Shown here piece by piece: positions 5,880 to 12,702 of a stretch of DNA of 17,069 nucleotides (the first letter of the stretch is position 1; every line of letters begins with the position of its first letter). This stretch comes from an uncultured bacterium (GTDB lineage Bacteria; Gemmatimonadota; Gemmatimonadetes; Longimicrobiales; RSA9). The notes under the pieces were generated by a model. It was not told where the DNA came from, did no database searches, and saw only the letters and a list, made by a program, of their open reading frames with translations. The position numbers and the translations under genes were made by a program. Location of the stretch: the NCBI GenBank assembly GCA_937889645.1, contig CALBZE010000150.1, forward strand, positions 1-17,069, written 5' to 3'.

Positions 5880-7091
5880 ATGAAAGACCTGCGACCCTGG
5901 ATCCTGGCGCTGGGCGCCTTCGCCGTCGGCACCGACGAGTTCGTCGTCGCCGGCGTGCTCCCCACCATCGCGGCGGACCTGTCGGTCTCGGTGGCCGCCG
6001 CCGGCCACCTTGTGACCGCGTTCGCCCTCACTTTCGCCATCGGCGCCCCGCTCCTCGCGACGCTGACCGCCTCCTGGCGGAGGCGCCACATCCTCATCGC
6101 GACGCTCCTCGTCTTCTCCCTCGCCAACCTCGGCGCCGCGACGAGCGCGACGTTCACGCAACTGCTGGTCGCGCGCGTCCTGGCGGCGCTGGCCGGCTCG
6201 CTCTTCGTCCCCACGGCGACCGCCGTCGTCGCCGAGCTCGCACCCGCGGAGTACCGGGGTCGGGCGATCGCCGTGGTCATGACCGGGCTCACCGTCGCCA
6301 TCCTCCTCGGCGTCCCGATCGGCGCGTGGATCGGCGCCGCCGCCGACTGGCGCGCGTCCTTCGCATTCGTCGGCGCCATCGGGCTCCTCGCCCTCGCGGG
6401 CGTCGCCCTCACGCTGCCCCACACGGCGACGCCGCCCGCCCTCCCCCTCCGCGAGCGCGTCGCGCCCCTATCCCGCCCGGCGATCCTCCTCGCCCTCGCC
6501 GTCGTGTTCACGGCGTCGCTGGGCTCCTTCATGACCTACACCTACATCGCGCCGGTCCTGCATCAGGCGGCCGGGGTCGAGGGCACGCACGTGGGCACGT
6601 TCCTCCTCGTCTTCGGCGTCGCCAGCGTCGGCGGCAGCCGGCTCGGCGGCTGGGGCGCCGACACGTTCGGCCCCGAGGCGACGATGGCCGCGAGCCTCGT
6701 CGGCATGGGCGCGGCCCTCGCCGGGCTCTCCGCGCTCGCCGGAGCGACCTCCACCGTCGCCCACCACGCACCCTGGGCCATCCCGGCCGCGGCGCTCCTC
6801 CTCGCCCTCTGGGGCGCGGCGGGTTGGGCACTGAGCGCACCCATGCACCACCGCCTCATCTCCCTCGCGCCGGCGCAGGCCACCGTCGTCATCGGGCTCA
6901 ACGGTTCCGCGTTGTACCTGGGCACGGGCCTCGGCGCGTTGCTCGGCAGCGCGATCGTGGAGCGCGCCTCCGCCGGCGCGCTGGGATGGTGGGGCACGCT
7001 CCTCGAAGCCGTCGCCCTCGCGCTCCTGGCCGCGAGCAGCCGCGTCTCCCGGCGCGAGCAAGCCCGCGCGGCGACGACGCAGGTCGCGTGA
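5880..7091 (+). CDS. MFS efflux transporter (DHA1 type)
   Basis: A 403-residue, strongly hydrophobic protein with about twelve predicted membrane segments, fitting the drug:H+ antiporter-1 group of the major facilitator superfamily (AraJ/Cmx-like). Supporting features are AVGTDEFVVAGVLP in TM1, the basic cytoplasmic loop ASWRRRHIL after TM2, the Arg in TM4 (LLVARVLAALAGS), and an antiporter-type glycine motif LLGVPIGAWIG in TM5. It would export a small compound across the inner membrane using the proton gradient; the substrate cannot be read from sequence. GGAGGG lies 6 nt before the ATG. It has its own MerR-type promoter, shared in design with the downstream merR gene, so it is probably induced with the FAD monooxygenase. 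Confidence 0.92.
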   Translation: MKDLRPWILALGAFAVGTDEFVVAGVLPTIAADLSVSVAAAGHLVTAFALTFAIGAPLLATLTASWRRRHILIATLLVFSLANLGAATSATFTQLLVARVLAALAGSLFVPTATAVVAELAPAEYRGRAIAVVMTGLTVAILLGVPIGAWIGAAADWRASFAFVGAIGLLALAGVALTLPHTATPPALPLRERVAPLSRPAILLALAVVFTASLGSFMTYTYIAPVLHQAAGVEGTHVGTFLLVFGVASVGGSRLGGWGADTFGPEATMAASLVGMGAALAGLSALAGATSTVAHHAPWAIPAAALLLALWGAAGWALSAPMHHRLISLAPAQATVVIGLNGSALYLGTGLGALLGSAIVERASAGALGWWGTLLEAVALALLAASSRVSRREQARAATTQVA

Positions 7092-7212
7092 GCCGCGCAC
7101 GGCCGGAGCGACCACGACGCGGCTCGCCTGACCCGCGTCACGACCGGGCAATACGACGCGGCGGCCAGCGGATCCCACGGCGGGAACGGCGCCGGCGCAC
7201 CGCGCGCCCCCC

Positions 7213-7242
7213 TTGACCCTCACACCGGTGTGAGGCTCTACT
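7213..7242 (+). promoter_or_regulatory. MerR-type promoter with 18-bp perfect palindrome
   Basis: TTGACC (7213-7218) and TCTACT (7237-7242) flank the operator CCTCACACCGGTGTGAGG (7218-7235), a perfect 18-bp palindrome. The long spacer of about 18-20 nt with the dyad between the hexamers is the hallmark of MerR-family promoters, where the activator untwists DNA to align the elements. It precedes the merR-monooxygenase pair and implies autoregulation. The matching promoter of the MFS gene at 5792 supports a two-promoter regulon. Confidence 0.8.
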
Positions 7243-7379
7243 TTCGGGGCGACGACGGCCAAACGAACGAGGGCGGCGCCTCGAGACCGCCCTCGCTCCT
7301 CCGCACCGCGGCGAACACCGACCCGAGCGCGGCGAACACGGACGCGAAGCCGGGCGAGGCACACGGGGGAGGCGAGAAC

Positions 7380-7787
7380 ATGCATATCGGCGAACTATCC
7401 CGGCGCACGGGCGTGAGCGTGCGCTCGATCCGCCACTACGACGACAACGGGCTGCTCGGCGCCCGTCGCGGCGAGAACGGCTACCGCATCTTCGACGAGG
7501 CGGCCGTCCGCCGGGTGCTGCGCATCAAGCGCCTCATCCACCACGGCCTCACCGTCGAGGAGATCCGCCCCATGGCCGCCTGCCTCGACGGACCCGCCGA
7601 CGAGGAGACTGTCTGCGACCACGTCATCGCGCTCTACGAGCAGAAGCTCCGGGAGATCGACGACGAGATCGCGGCCCTCCGCGCGCAACGCGAGCGCGTC
7701 GCCGAGCGGCTCCGTGCGCTCAATCTCCGGCGCACGATCGACGCGCGACTCGGCAGTCACCGACCGACCTCGCAACCGATCTCATGA
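7380..7787 (+). CDS. MerR-family transcriptional regulator
   Basis: A 135-residue regulator. The winged HTH starts at once: HIGELSRRTGVSVRSIRHYDDNGLL (2-26), wing ENGYRIFDE (32-40), and second helix pair AVRRVLRIKRLIHHGLTVEEI (42-62). A dimerisation coiled coil follows (about 85-115). The short C-terminus has no large drug-binding domain. Two cysteines (C68, C79) could sense redox or a reactive compound, but they do not form the mercury or copper signature. The ATG at 7380 is chosen from GGGGGAGG upstream and the conserved N-terminus; an open frame extending left to 7230 would begin inside the operator. The gene ends in a 4-nt ATGA overlap with the FAD monooxygenase. It likely activates itself, that enzyme and the MFS pump from the two matching promoters. 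Confidence 0.92.
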   Translation: MHIGELSRRTGVSVRSIRHYDDNGLLGARRGENGYRIFDEAAVRRVLRIKRLIHHGLTVEEIRPMAACLDGPADEETVCDHVIALYEQKLREIDDEIAALRAQRERVAERLRALNLRRTIDARLGSHRPTSQPIS

Positions 7788-8971
7788 ACCGCGCAATCAT
7801 CATCGGCGCCGGCATCGGCGGCCTCGCCGTCGCTCGCGGGCTCCTGGCCCGCGGCTGGGACGTCGTCGTGTACGAACAGGCGACGTCGTTCCGGCCCGTC
7901 GGCGCGGGGCTCACCCTCGCGCCCAATGCGGTGCGCGCGCTGGACTGGCTGGGGGCAGGCGACGAGCTGCGCGAGAGATCCGCGGCCCACGGCGCCCTCG
8001 GGATCCGCACGCCTTCCGGCCGGTGGCTCATCCACACGCCTGTCGAGGCGCTCGAGTCCCGCTTCGGCGCCCCATCGTTCGCGCTGCACCGCGCCACGCT
8101 CCACGAGATCCTCGCCCGCGGCATCCCCCAGGCGACGATCCGCACCGGGCACCGCGTCACCGCCGTCCGTGACGGCGCGCGCCCCGTGGTCGTCTTCGAC
8201 GGTCCCGACGGCCCGGGCGAAGACGAGGCGGACGTGGTCGTCGCGACGGACGGGATCGACAGCCGCGTCCGCGCGGCGCTCTTCCCCGACCATCCGGGAC
8301 CCGCGTACGCCGGCTACATCGCCTGGCGCGGCGTCGTCGCGGCGGAGGATGCGCCCACGGGCAGCCGCGACTTCGGCGCGACGGAGACGTGGGGGCGGGG
8401 GATGCGTTTCGGCGTCGTCCCCCTCGGCGACGGCCAGGTCTACTGGTTCGCCGTCCTCACCGCGCCTGCCGGCTCGCACCGCGAGGACACGCTGGACGAC
8501 CTCGTCGCCCTCTTCGGCCGCTGGCACGACCCGATCCCGGCGCTCCTCCGCGCCACGCGCCCCGAATCGCTATTGCTTCACGACATCCGCTACCTGGCAA
8601 CGCCGCTCCCCACCTTCCACCGCGGCCGCGTCGTCCTCCTCGGCGACGCCGCGCACGCCATGACGCCCGACCTCGGCCAGGGCGGGTGCCAGGCGCTGGA
8701 GGACGCGGTGGAGCTGTGCGCCGCGCTCGGGCGGGTAGGCGACGTCGCCTCGCGGGCGCTCCCGGACATCCCGAGCGCTCTCGCGGCATATGACCGCGCA
8801 CGGCTCGCCAGGACCCGCCGGATCGTGCGCGCGTCCCGCCGCATGGGACGCCTCGCCCAGGCCCGGAACCCTATCGCCGCCGCGGTGCGCAACGCGCTCA
8901 TGGCGCTCGTCCCGGCGTCGGCGATGCTGCGCGGGAGCGCGGGCGTGCTGGGGTGGACGCCGCCCGCGTAG
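7784..8971 (+). CDS. Class A FAD-dependent monooxygenase
   Basis: A 395-residue flavoprotein of the aromatic hydroxylase (PHBH-like) group. The Rossmann motif GAGIGG is at 8-13 with Glu31 (VVVYE) ending strand 2. The DG motif is VATDGIDSRVRAAL (153-166). The second FAD motif is LLGDAAHAMTPDLGQGG (285-301). It should use NAD(P)H and oxygen to hydroxylate an aromatic or polyketide-like compound in the cytoplasm; TetX and related antibiotic-inactivating enzymes belong to the same broad group, but no substrate signature is visible. The start overlaps the merR stop by 4 nt, so the two are translated together. Paired with the MFS pump under the same operator, it suggests modification plus export of one toxic inducer. 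No transmembrane segment is evident, although the C-terminal 25 residues are mildly hydrophobic. Confidence 0.93.
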   Translation: MNRAIIIGAGIGGLAVARGLLARGWDVVVYEQATSFRPVGAGLTLAPNAVRALDWLGAGDELRERSAAHGALGIRTPSGRWLIHTPVEALESRFGAPSFALHRATLHEILARGIPQATIRTGHRVTAVRDGARPVVVFDGPDGPGEDEADVVVATDGIDSRVRAALFPDHPGPAYAGYIAWRGVVAAEDAPTGSRDFGATETWGRGMRFGVVPLGDGQVYWFAVLTAPAGSHREDTLDDLVALFGRWHDPIPALLRATRPESLLLHDIRYLATPLPTFHRGRVVLLGDAAHAMTPDLGQGGCQALEDAVELCAALGRVGDVASRALPDIPSALAAYDRARLARTRRIVRASRRMGRLAQARNPIAAAVRNALMALVPASAMLRGSAGVLGWTPPA

Positions 8972-9094
8972 GGCAACTCCCTTCACCACCCGCTAAGGCC
9001 TATCCCCCACACAGAATCCGTGATTCCACCGACAGACGCCCCGCCCGGCGGCGAGTAACTTGCCGGTGGGTGGGGCCCCGGGGGGCGCCCGCCC

Positions 9095-9112
9095 CCGGCC
9101 CTCCCGGGCCGG
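9095..9112 (+). other. Perfect GC hairpin in the SDR leader
   Basis: CCGGCCC and GGGCCGG form a 7-bp stem with a TCCC loop, ending 16 nt before the SDR ribosome site. A competing GC-rich dyad lies just upstream (about 9072-9096). No T-run follows, so it is more likely leader structure than a terminator for the preceding monooxygenase. Confidence 0.4.
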
Positions 9113-9141
9113 ACCTCTCATTCCATTCGGAGGCGCAAGCC

Positions 9142-9912
9142 ATGGCTAAGCTATTGAACGACAAAGTCGCGCTCGTCACGGGCGGCGGCTCGGGGATAGG
9201 CAGGGCGACGGCGATCATCTTCGCCCGCGAGGGCGCGAAGGTCATGGTCGCCGACCTGAACGGCGAGGCCGCCGAGCAGGTGAAGGAGGAGATCCTCGCG
9301 CGCGGCGGCGAAGCCGCGGCGATCCGGGCCGACGTCTCCAAGGAGGAGGACGCCCGGGCGATGGTCCGGGCGACGCTCGACGCGTTCGGCGCGCTCGACG
9401 TCGCCTTCAACAACGCGGGGATCGAAGGGCTCATCGCGCCGACGCACGAGTATCCGCCCGAGGCCTGGCAGCGGATCATCGCGATCAACCTGACCGGCGT
9501 CTACCTCGGCATGCGCTACCAGATCCCTGTGATGCGCGAGCATGGCGGCGGCGCGATCGTGAACACGGCGTCGATCCTGGGCGTCGTCGCGTTCGAGAAC
9601 ACGCCGGGCTACACGGCGGCGAAGCACGGCGTGATCGGGCTGACGAAGACCGCGGCGCTCGAGAACGCGCAGCACGGCATCCGCATCAACGCGGTCTGCC
9701 CGGGCTTCATCGAGACGCCGCTCGTCATGGAGCGCGGCGTGCAGGCCGGTCGCGACCCGGCGGTCTACGAGGAGCTCAAGCGCCTGCACCCGATGGGGCG
9801 GCTGGGCCAGCCGGAGGAGATCGCCGAGGCCGTCGCGTGGCTGGCGTCGAGCGCGGCGTCGTTCGTCACTGGCCACGCGCTCATCGCGGACGGCGGGTAC
9901 ACCGCGAGGTAA
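9142..9912 (+). CDS. Short-chain dehydrogenase/reductase (SDR)
   Basis: A 256-residue classical SDR of usual length. The cofactor motif TGGGSGIG is at 13-20, Asp38 after strand 2 favours NAD(H), and NNAG is at 90-93. The catalytic set Asn116, Ser144, Tyr157 and Lys161 (YTAAK) is intact. The C-terminal PGFIETPL and ADGGYTAR are typical. It oxidises or reduces a hydroxyl/keto group; the substrate cannot be assigned (FabG-like and glucose-dehydrogenase-like enzymes look similar). GGAGG lies 8 nt before the ATG at 9142; an open frame extending left to 8953 overlaps the monooxygenase and is non-coding in character. It follows the FAD monooxygenase by 170 bp on the same strand, so joint expression is possible but not shown. 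It ends at a strong terminator. Confidence 0.94.
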   Translation: MAKLLNDKVALVTGGGSGIGRATAIIFAREGAKVMVADLNGEAAEQVKEEILARGGEAAAIRADVSKEEDARAMVRATLDAFGALDVAFNNAGIEGLIAPTHEYPPEAWQRIIAINLTGVYLGMRYQIPVMREHGGGAIVNTASILGVVAFENTPGYTAAKHGVIGLTKTAALENAQHGIRINAVCPGFIETPLVMERGVQAGRDPAVYEELKRLHPMGRLGQPEEIAEAVAWLASSAASFVTGHALIADGGYTAR

Positions 9913-9948
9913 TCGCCAGCGGGTAGGCGAACATGGCAGCACCGTGAC

Positions 9949-9978
9949 GCGGGCGGGCCCGGAGGGTCCGCCCGCTTT
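9949..9978 (+). terminator. Intrinsic terminator after the SDR gene
   Basis: A 12-bp stem (GCGGGCGGGCCC against GGTCCGCCCGC plus one closing pair, one G-T pair) with a GGA loop spans 9949-9975 and is followed by TTT. It lies 37 bp after the SDR stop and just before the convergent HprK-like gene end at 9983. The T-tract is short but the stem is very stable. Confidence 0.7.
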
Positions 9979-9982
9979 CCGT

Positions 9983-11011
9983 CTACGCCACTCCCCCCGC
10001 CGCGAGCGCGTCGAGTAGCCGCGCGGTGTCGCGGTAGCAGTCGCGTCCGAGGCGCAGGTGCACGCGCGGGCCAGAGACGGCGGCGGTGAGGAGCGCGGCG
10101 ACGTCGCGGGCGACGGTCCGGTCCGCGAGGAGCCACGGGCTCTGGCGGACGACGCGGGCGAAGGCGTCGGCCGCGGGGACGGACGTGGCGAGGGTCGGGT
10201 GGTCGGCCTCGACGCGGGGGAAGACGACGCCGGCGACGCGCGCGCTCCGGCGCCACCGGCCGGGGCCGAACGACGCAGGGTCCACGGCGTCGCGCGTGCC
10301 GGTCGACTCGCCCGCGTGGTAGCCGCGGTCCAGGTGGAACACGCGCGGCCACCCTTCGACCACGACACTGCCATCCTCCGCGCGCCTCAGCACGACCGAG
10401 TCGTCGGAAACCCAGTCCCACCCGGCCTGGATCAGGTTGACCGTGGTCGTCGTCTTCCCGGCGAAGGCGTCGCCGACGAGGAGCCAGGCCCGCCCGCCCG
10501 GCCCGACGACGGCCGCGGCGTGCAGGAGCGCGCGCCCCATGCGGTTGAGCAGGAGTGCCGAGGCGAGGGTGAGGGCGCAGTGGACCGCGGCGTTGCGGGG
10601 GTCGTGCGGCGTCGCGACCGGCCGAGCGGCGTCGGGCGTGACCGAGAGCGTCGCCTCGAGGGCGACGAAGTCGATCGCCCCGCCGACCGAGCCGTCCCGC
10701 GCACGCAGCGTGACCCCGTCGGTGCCATGGATCCACCCCTCCACGGGCCCGATGGCCATGGTCGGCGGCGACTCGGGCCGCTCGACGACGTCGTCGCTCA
10801 GACGCACCTCGATCGCGGCGCGCGCCGGGTCCGTCGGGTCCGTCGGGTCCGTCGGGTCCGTCGGGTCCGCCGGGTCCGGTGAGTCCGCCGGGTCCACCCC
10901 GTCGGCCGGCAGGCGCGGGAGCCAGTAACCGACCTGCGTCTCCGTGGCGGCGTCGGCAACGATGCGGAGCGTGCCGTCCTCGAGGAGCGCTCGATCGAGC
11001 GCGGCCGTCAT
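9983..11011 (-). CDS. HPr-kinase-like (HprK-related) protein
   Basis: A 342-residue protein with an HprK-type P-loop domain in its C-terminal half. LLHAAAVVG (162-170) precedes the Walker A GDAFAGKT (180-187), and SDDSVVL (202-208) matches the acidic block after the P-loop in HprK homologues. The N-terminal half lacks the full HprK N-domain. It contains a 9-bp tandem repeat coding for Asp-Pro-Thr/Ala units (about 40-63), probably a flexible linker. Proteins of this type occur beside PqqD-like proteins in lasso-peptide and related RiPP loci, where some phosphorylate the precursor peptide. The ATG at 11011 lies 7 nt after the PqqD stop; its ribosome site is weak and a TTG at 11032 is an alternative. 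No cyclase, protease or precursor is seen nearby, so the substrate is unknown. Confidence 0.82.
   Translation of the reverse strand: MTAALDRALLEDGTLRIVADAATETQVGYWLPRLPADGVDPADSPDPADPTDPTDPTDPTDPARAAIEVRLSDDVVERPESPPTMAIGPVEGWIHGTDGVTLRARDGSVGGAIDFVALEATLSVTPDAARPVATPHDPRNAAVHCALTLASALLLNRMGRALLHAAAVVGPGGRAWLLVGDAFAGKTTTTVNLIQAGWDWVSDDSVVLRRAEDGSVVVEGWPRVFHLDRGYHAGESTGTRDAVDPASFGPGRWRRSARVAGVVFPRVEADHPTLATSVPAADAFARVVRQSPWLLADRTVARDVAALLTAAVSGPRVHLRLGRDCYRDTARLLDALAAGGVA
10827..10898. repeat. Eight 9-bp tandem repeats inside the HprK-like gene
   Basis: GGGTCCGTC occurs four times in succession from 10827, then four diverged copies follow (GGGTCCGCC, GGGTCCGGT, GAGTCCGCC, GGGTCCACC). Being 9 bp, changes in copy number keep the frame. 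On the coding (minus) strand the units give Asp-Pro-Thr/Ala/Ser repeats in the linker before the kinase domain. Confidence 0.9.
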
Positions 11012-11018
11012 TCCAAGG

Positions 11019-11303
11019 TCACGAAGAAGCAACGGCGGTCACCAGCCCGCGCTCCTCGAGCTCGCCCAGCAGCCGGACGACCTCGGCGCCGGCCACCTCC
11101 GGCGTCACGTCGAAGCGCTCGCACAGCCAATCGGTCAGGCCGGGCGGGTCCCCCACGCCTGCCTCGAGAGCGGCCCAGACCTCGGCGGCCGTCTCGTTCA
11201 GCCGGAAATACTGCCTCGTGCCCAGGTGCAGCAGCACGGCCTCGCCCTCGAGCTGCGCGGCGATCGCGTCCGTCGACGGGGCGTAGGTGACCTCGGAAGA
11301 CAT
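11019..11303 (-). CDS. PqqD-family peptide-binding protein (RRE)
   Basis: A 94-residue protein with the PqqD fold signature EAVLLHLGTRQYFRLNETAAEVW (21-43), followed by helices DWLCERFDV and VVRLLGELEERGLV. PqqD-like proteins are RiPP recognition elements: they bind a leader peptide and present it to a modifying enzyme. The ATG at 11303 is chosen, with GAGG 10 nt upstream; a TTG at 11312 is an alternative. The HprK-like gene begins 7 nt after its stop, so the two form an operon. They are transcribed from a good promoter at 11412-11440. No precursor peptide or radical-SAM, cyclase or protease partner is in this window. It may serve a locus elsewhere in the genome. Confidence 0.88.
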   Translation of the reverse strand: MSSEVTYAPSTDAIAAQLEGEAVLLHLGTRQYFRLNETAAEVWAALEAGVGDPPGLTDWLCERFDVTPEVAGAEVVRLLGELEERGLVTAVASS

Positions 11304-11411
11304 GATGACCAATCCTCGCTGTTCGGATCGCGCCGGGCGACGTCATCGGCGGAGGCTTGCCCTGGTCCCCCAGACGGGGATGGGCGGCGAGCGGTCCACC
11401 AGCGCTCGGTG

Positions 11412-11440
11412 CATATAACCCGGCCGATTCGTGTTGTCAA
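11412..11440 (-). promoter_or_regulatory. Consensus-like sigma70 promoter for the pqqD-hprK pair
   Basis: On the minus strand a perfect TTGACA (11440-11435) is followed by a 17-nt spacer and TATATG (11417-11412, 4 of 6). It is the best housekeeping-type promoter in the window. Transcription would start near 11405, giving a leader of about 100 nt before the PqqD start. It also separates this pair from the upstream helicase operon. Confidence 0.7.
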
Positions 11441-11532
11441 AGTTCTTGTTGCTCGGAGGCCGTGTCCCCACCGCTTTTGCGACGCTGGGAGACGCCGCCT
11501 GCTCCGGCCACCGGAAGTCTCCGGCCGACCGC

Positions 11533-12702
11533 CTACCGCGACCGCAGCTTGATCCGCGCAAGCCTCACGATCAGCCCCTCGCACCCGATCCCCAGGATCG
11601 CCTCGCGCTGCCGCGCCGCCCGCTCCCGATCGAGCGCCGCCGAATGGGCCGCGGGGTTGCGCAGCTCGACCAGCGGCCCGAGCTGGTACGGCAGCTCGCC
11701 GAGAATCCAGGTCACATCGTGCGGGAACGCCGCGCGCACCGCCTTCTGCATGAGCTCGTCGCGCTCCAGGAGCACGCGGATCGCGCCGAGCGGGAGGTGG
11801 TATGCGACGTCGCCCAGGTCCACGAGCCGGCCGTCGACCCGCGTCTCCCGCTCCCGCGGCGGCTTCGACCGCAGCACCCGCCGCGTCCCACGGAACAGGA
11901 CCGCGTTGAGCTCGGTTTCGACGGCCTTCGCGAGCTCGATCGCCGGGCCCGAGAAATCGAACGCCGGATCCTCGCGCCGCGAGCGGTAGACGGCCTCGGC
12001 CGTGGCCAGGAAGGTGCGGGTCGACGGCTCGAGCGCCGCCCATACCGCGGGCCCGATCAGGTTGTCCCGTAGCTCGCGGGCCATCCGCTCCGTCTCCGAG
12101 CGGTTCTCCGAGTCGCGCTTGACCCAGAGCCGCCCGTCGAGGAGGGCGGACGCGTCGCGGAACCAGCCGACCTCCTCGTCGCGAGTGAGCACGAGCGGCA
12201 AGTTCGTCATCCCGCCATAGAGCGATACCGGGCGGTCGTGGTAGTGGACGTTCCTGAGCTTCCGCAGTTCCTCGATCACCGCCAGTGTGTCGTCGGCGAC
12301 GATGCGACGGATGTCCAGCAGCCGGAACCACACGTCGACCCGCTTGTCGCGGTAATATGCCGGCATGTGATCCGCCTCGCCCTCCCACTCGCGCAGGATG
12401 TCGTCGTCCGTGATCTCGTCCAGCAGCCCGACGTAGAGCGAGCGGTAGTCGGTGAGGTAGAGGTGCGTCTCCACGCCGTCGTCGATCTGCTGCTGGAGCG
12501 CGAGCACGTCGCCCAGGTGAGGCAGGTCGTCCTTCCGGTTCGGCGACCGAATCCGCGCCCACCATACGTAGACGTCGTCGGCTCCCGCCTCGCCCTTGCG
12601 ACGCCGCTCGGCCCACTGCAGCAGCACGCGCACGTGGGCGTCGAGCGGATCGTCCGCGTAAGACGGATTCCACACGGCGAGGAGGTGGCGCGGCCGGGTC
12701 AC
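11533..12702 (-). CDS. Unrecognised protein with HEPN-like Rx4H motif
   Basis: A 389-residue soluble protein that I cannot assign to a named family. The N-terminal half (about 5-180) looks like a mixed alpha/beta domain with aromatic-rich strands: LLAVWNPSY, DVYVWWARIRSPN, ETHLYLTDYRSLYVGLL, RVDVWFRLLDIRRI. The C-terminal half is helical. A block FDFSGPAIELAKAVETELNAVLF (248-270) and ELRNPAAHSAALDRE (346-360) contain R348-N-P-A-A-H353. This matches the Rx4-6H motif of HEPN nuclease domains, which act on RNA in many toxin and phage-defence systems. The GTG at 12702 forms a GTGA overlap with the helicase stop and has GGAGG 7 nt upstream; a GTG at 12705 is equally possible. Coupling to the AddA/AddB-like pair suggests a shared role in DNA-end processing or defence. 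The HEPN reading rests on the motif and context only. Confidence 0.82.
   Translation of the reverse strand: MTRPRHLLAVWNPSYADDPLDAHVRVLLQWAERRRKGEAGADDVYVWWARIRSPNRKDDLPHLGDVLALQQQIDDGVETHLYLTDYRSLYVGLLDEITDDDILREWEGEADHMPAYYRDKRVDVWFRLLDIRRIVADDTLAVIEELRKLRNVHYHDRPVSLYGGMTNLPLVLTRDEEVGWFRDASALLDGRLWVKRDSENRSETERMARELRDNLIGPAVWAALEPSTRTFLATAEAVYRSRREDPAFDFSGPAIELAKAVETELNAVLFRGTRRVLRSKPPRERETRVDGRLVDLGDVAYHLPLGAIRVLLERDELMQKAVRAAFPHDVTWILGELPYQLGPLVELRNPAAHSAALDRERAARQREAILGIGCEGLIVRLARIKLRSR

Noticed and set aside
5810..6532. A 240-codon minus-strand frame overlapping the MFS gene
   Set aside because: Antisense to a clear twelve-TM transporter and without motifs; a shadow frame.
7230..7379. 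merR frame extended 50 codons upstream
   Set aside because: It would start with a GTG inside the operator palindrome, upstream of any transcription start; the ATG at 7380 has a strong ribosome site and the conserved N-terminus.
11507..11522. Small hairpin CCGGA/TCCGG downstream of the HEPN-like gene as a terminator
   Set aside because: Only about 5 bp of stem with no T-run; too weak to call.
11343..11561. A 72-codon minus-strand frame, and its 18-codon end ...RSPPIPVWGTRASLRR, as a RiPP precursor for the PqqD protein
   Set aside because: The long form spans the -35/-10 promoter, and the short form has no ribosome site or leader-like features. A precursor here is not supported.
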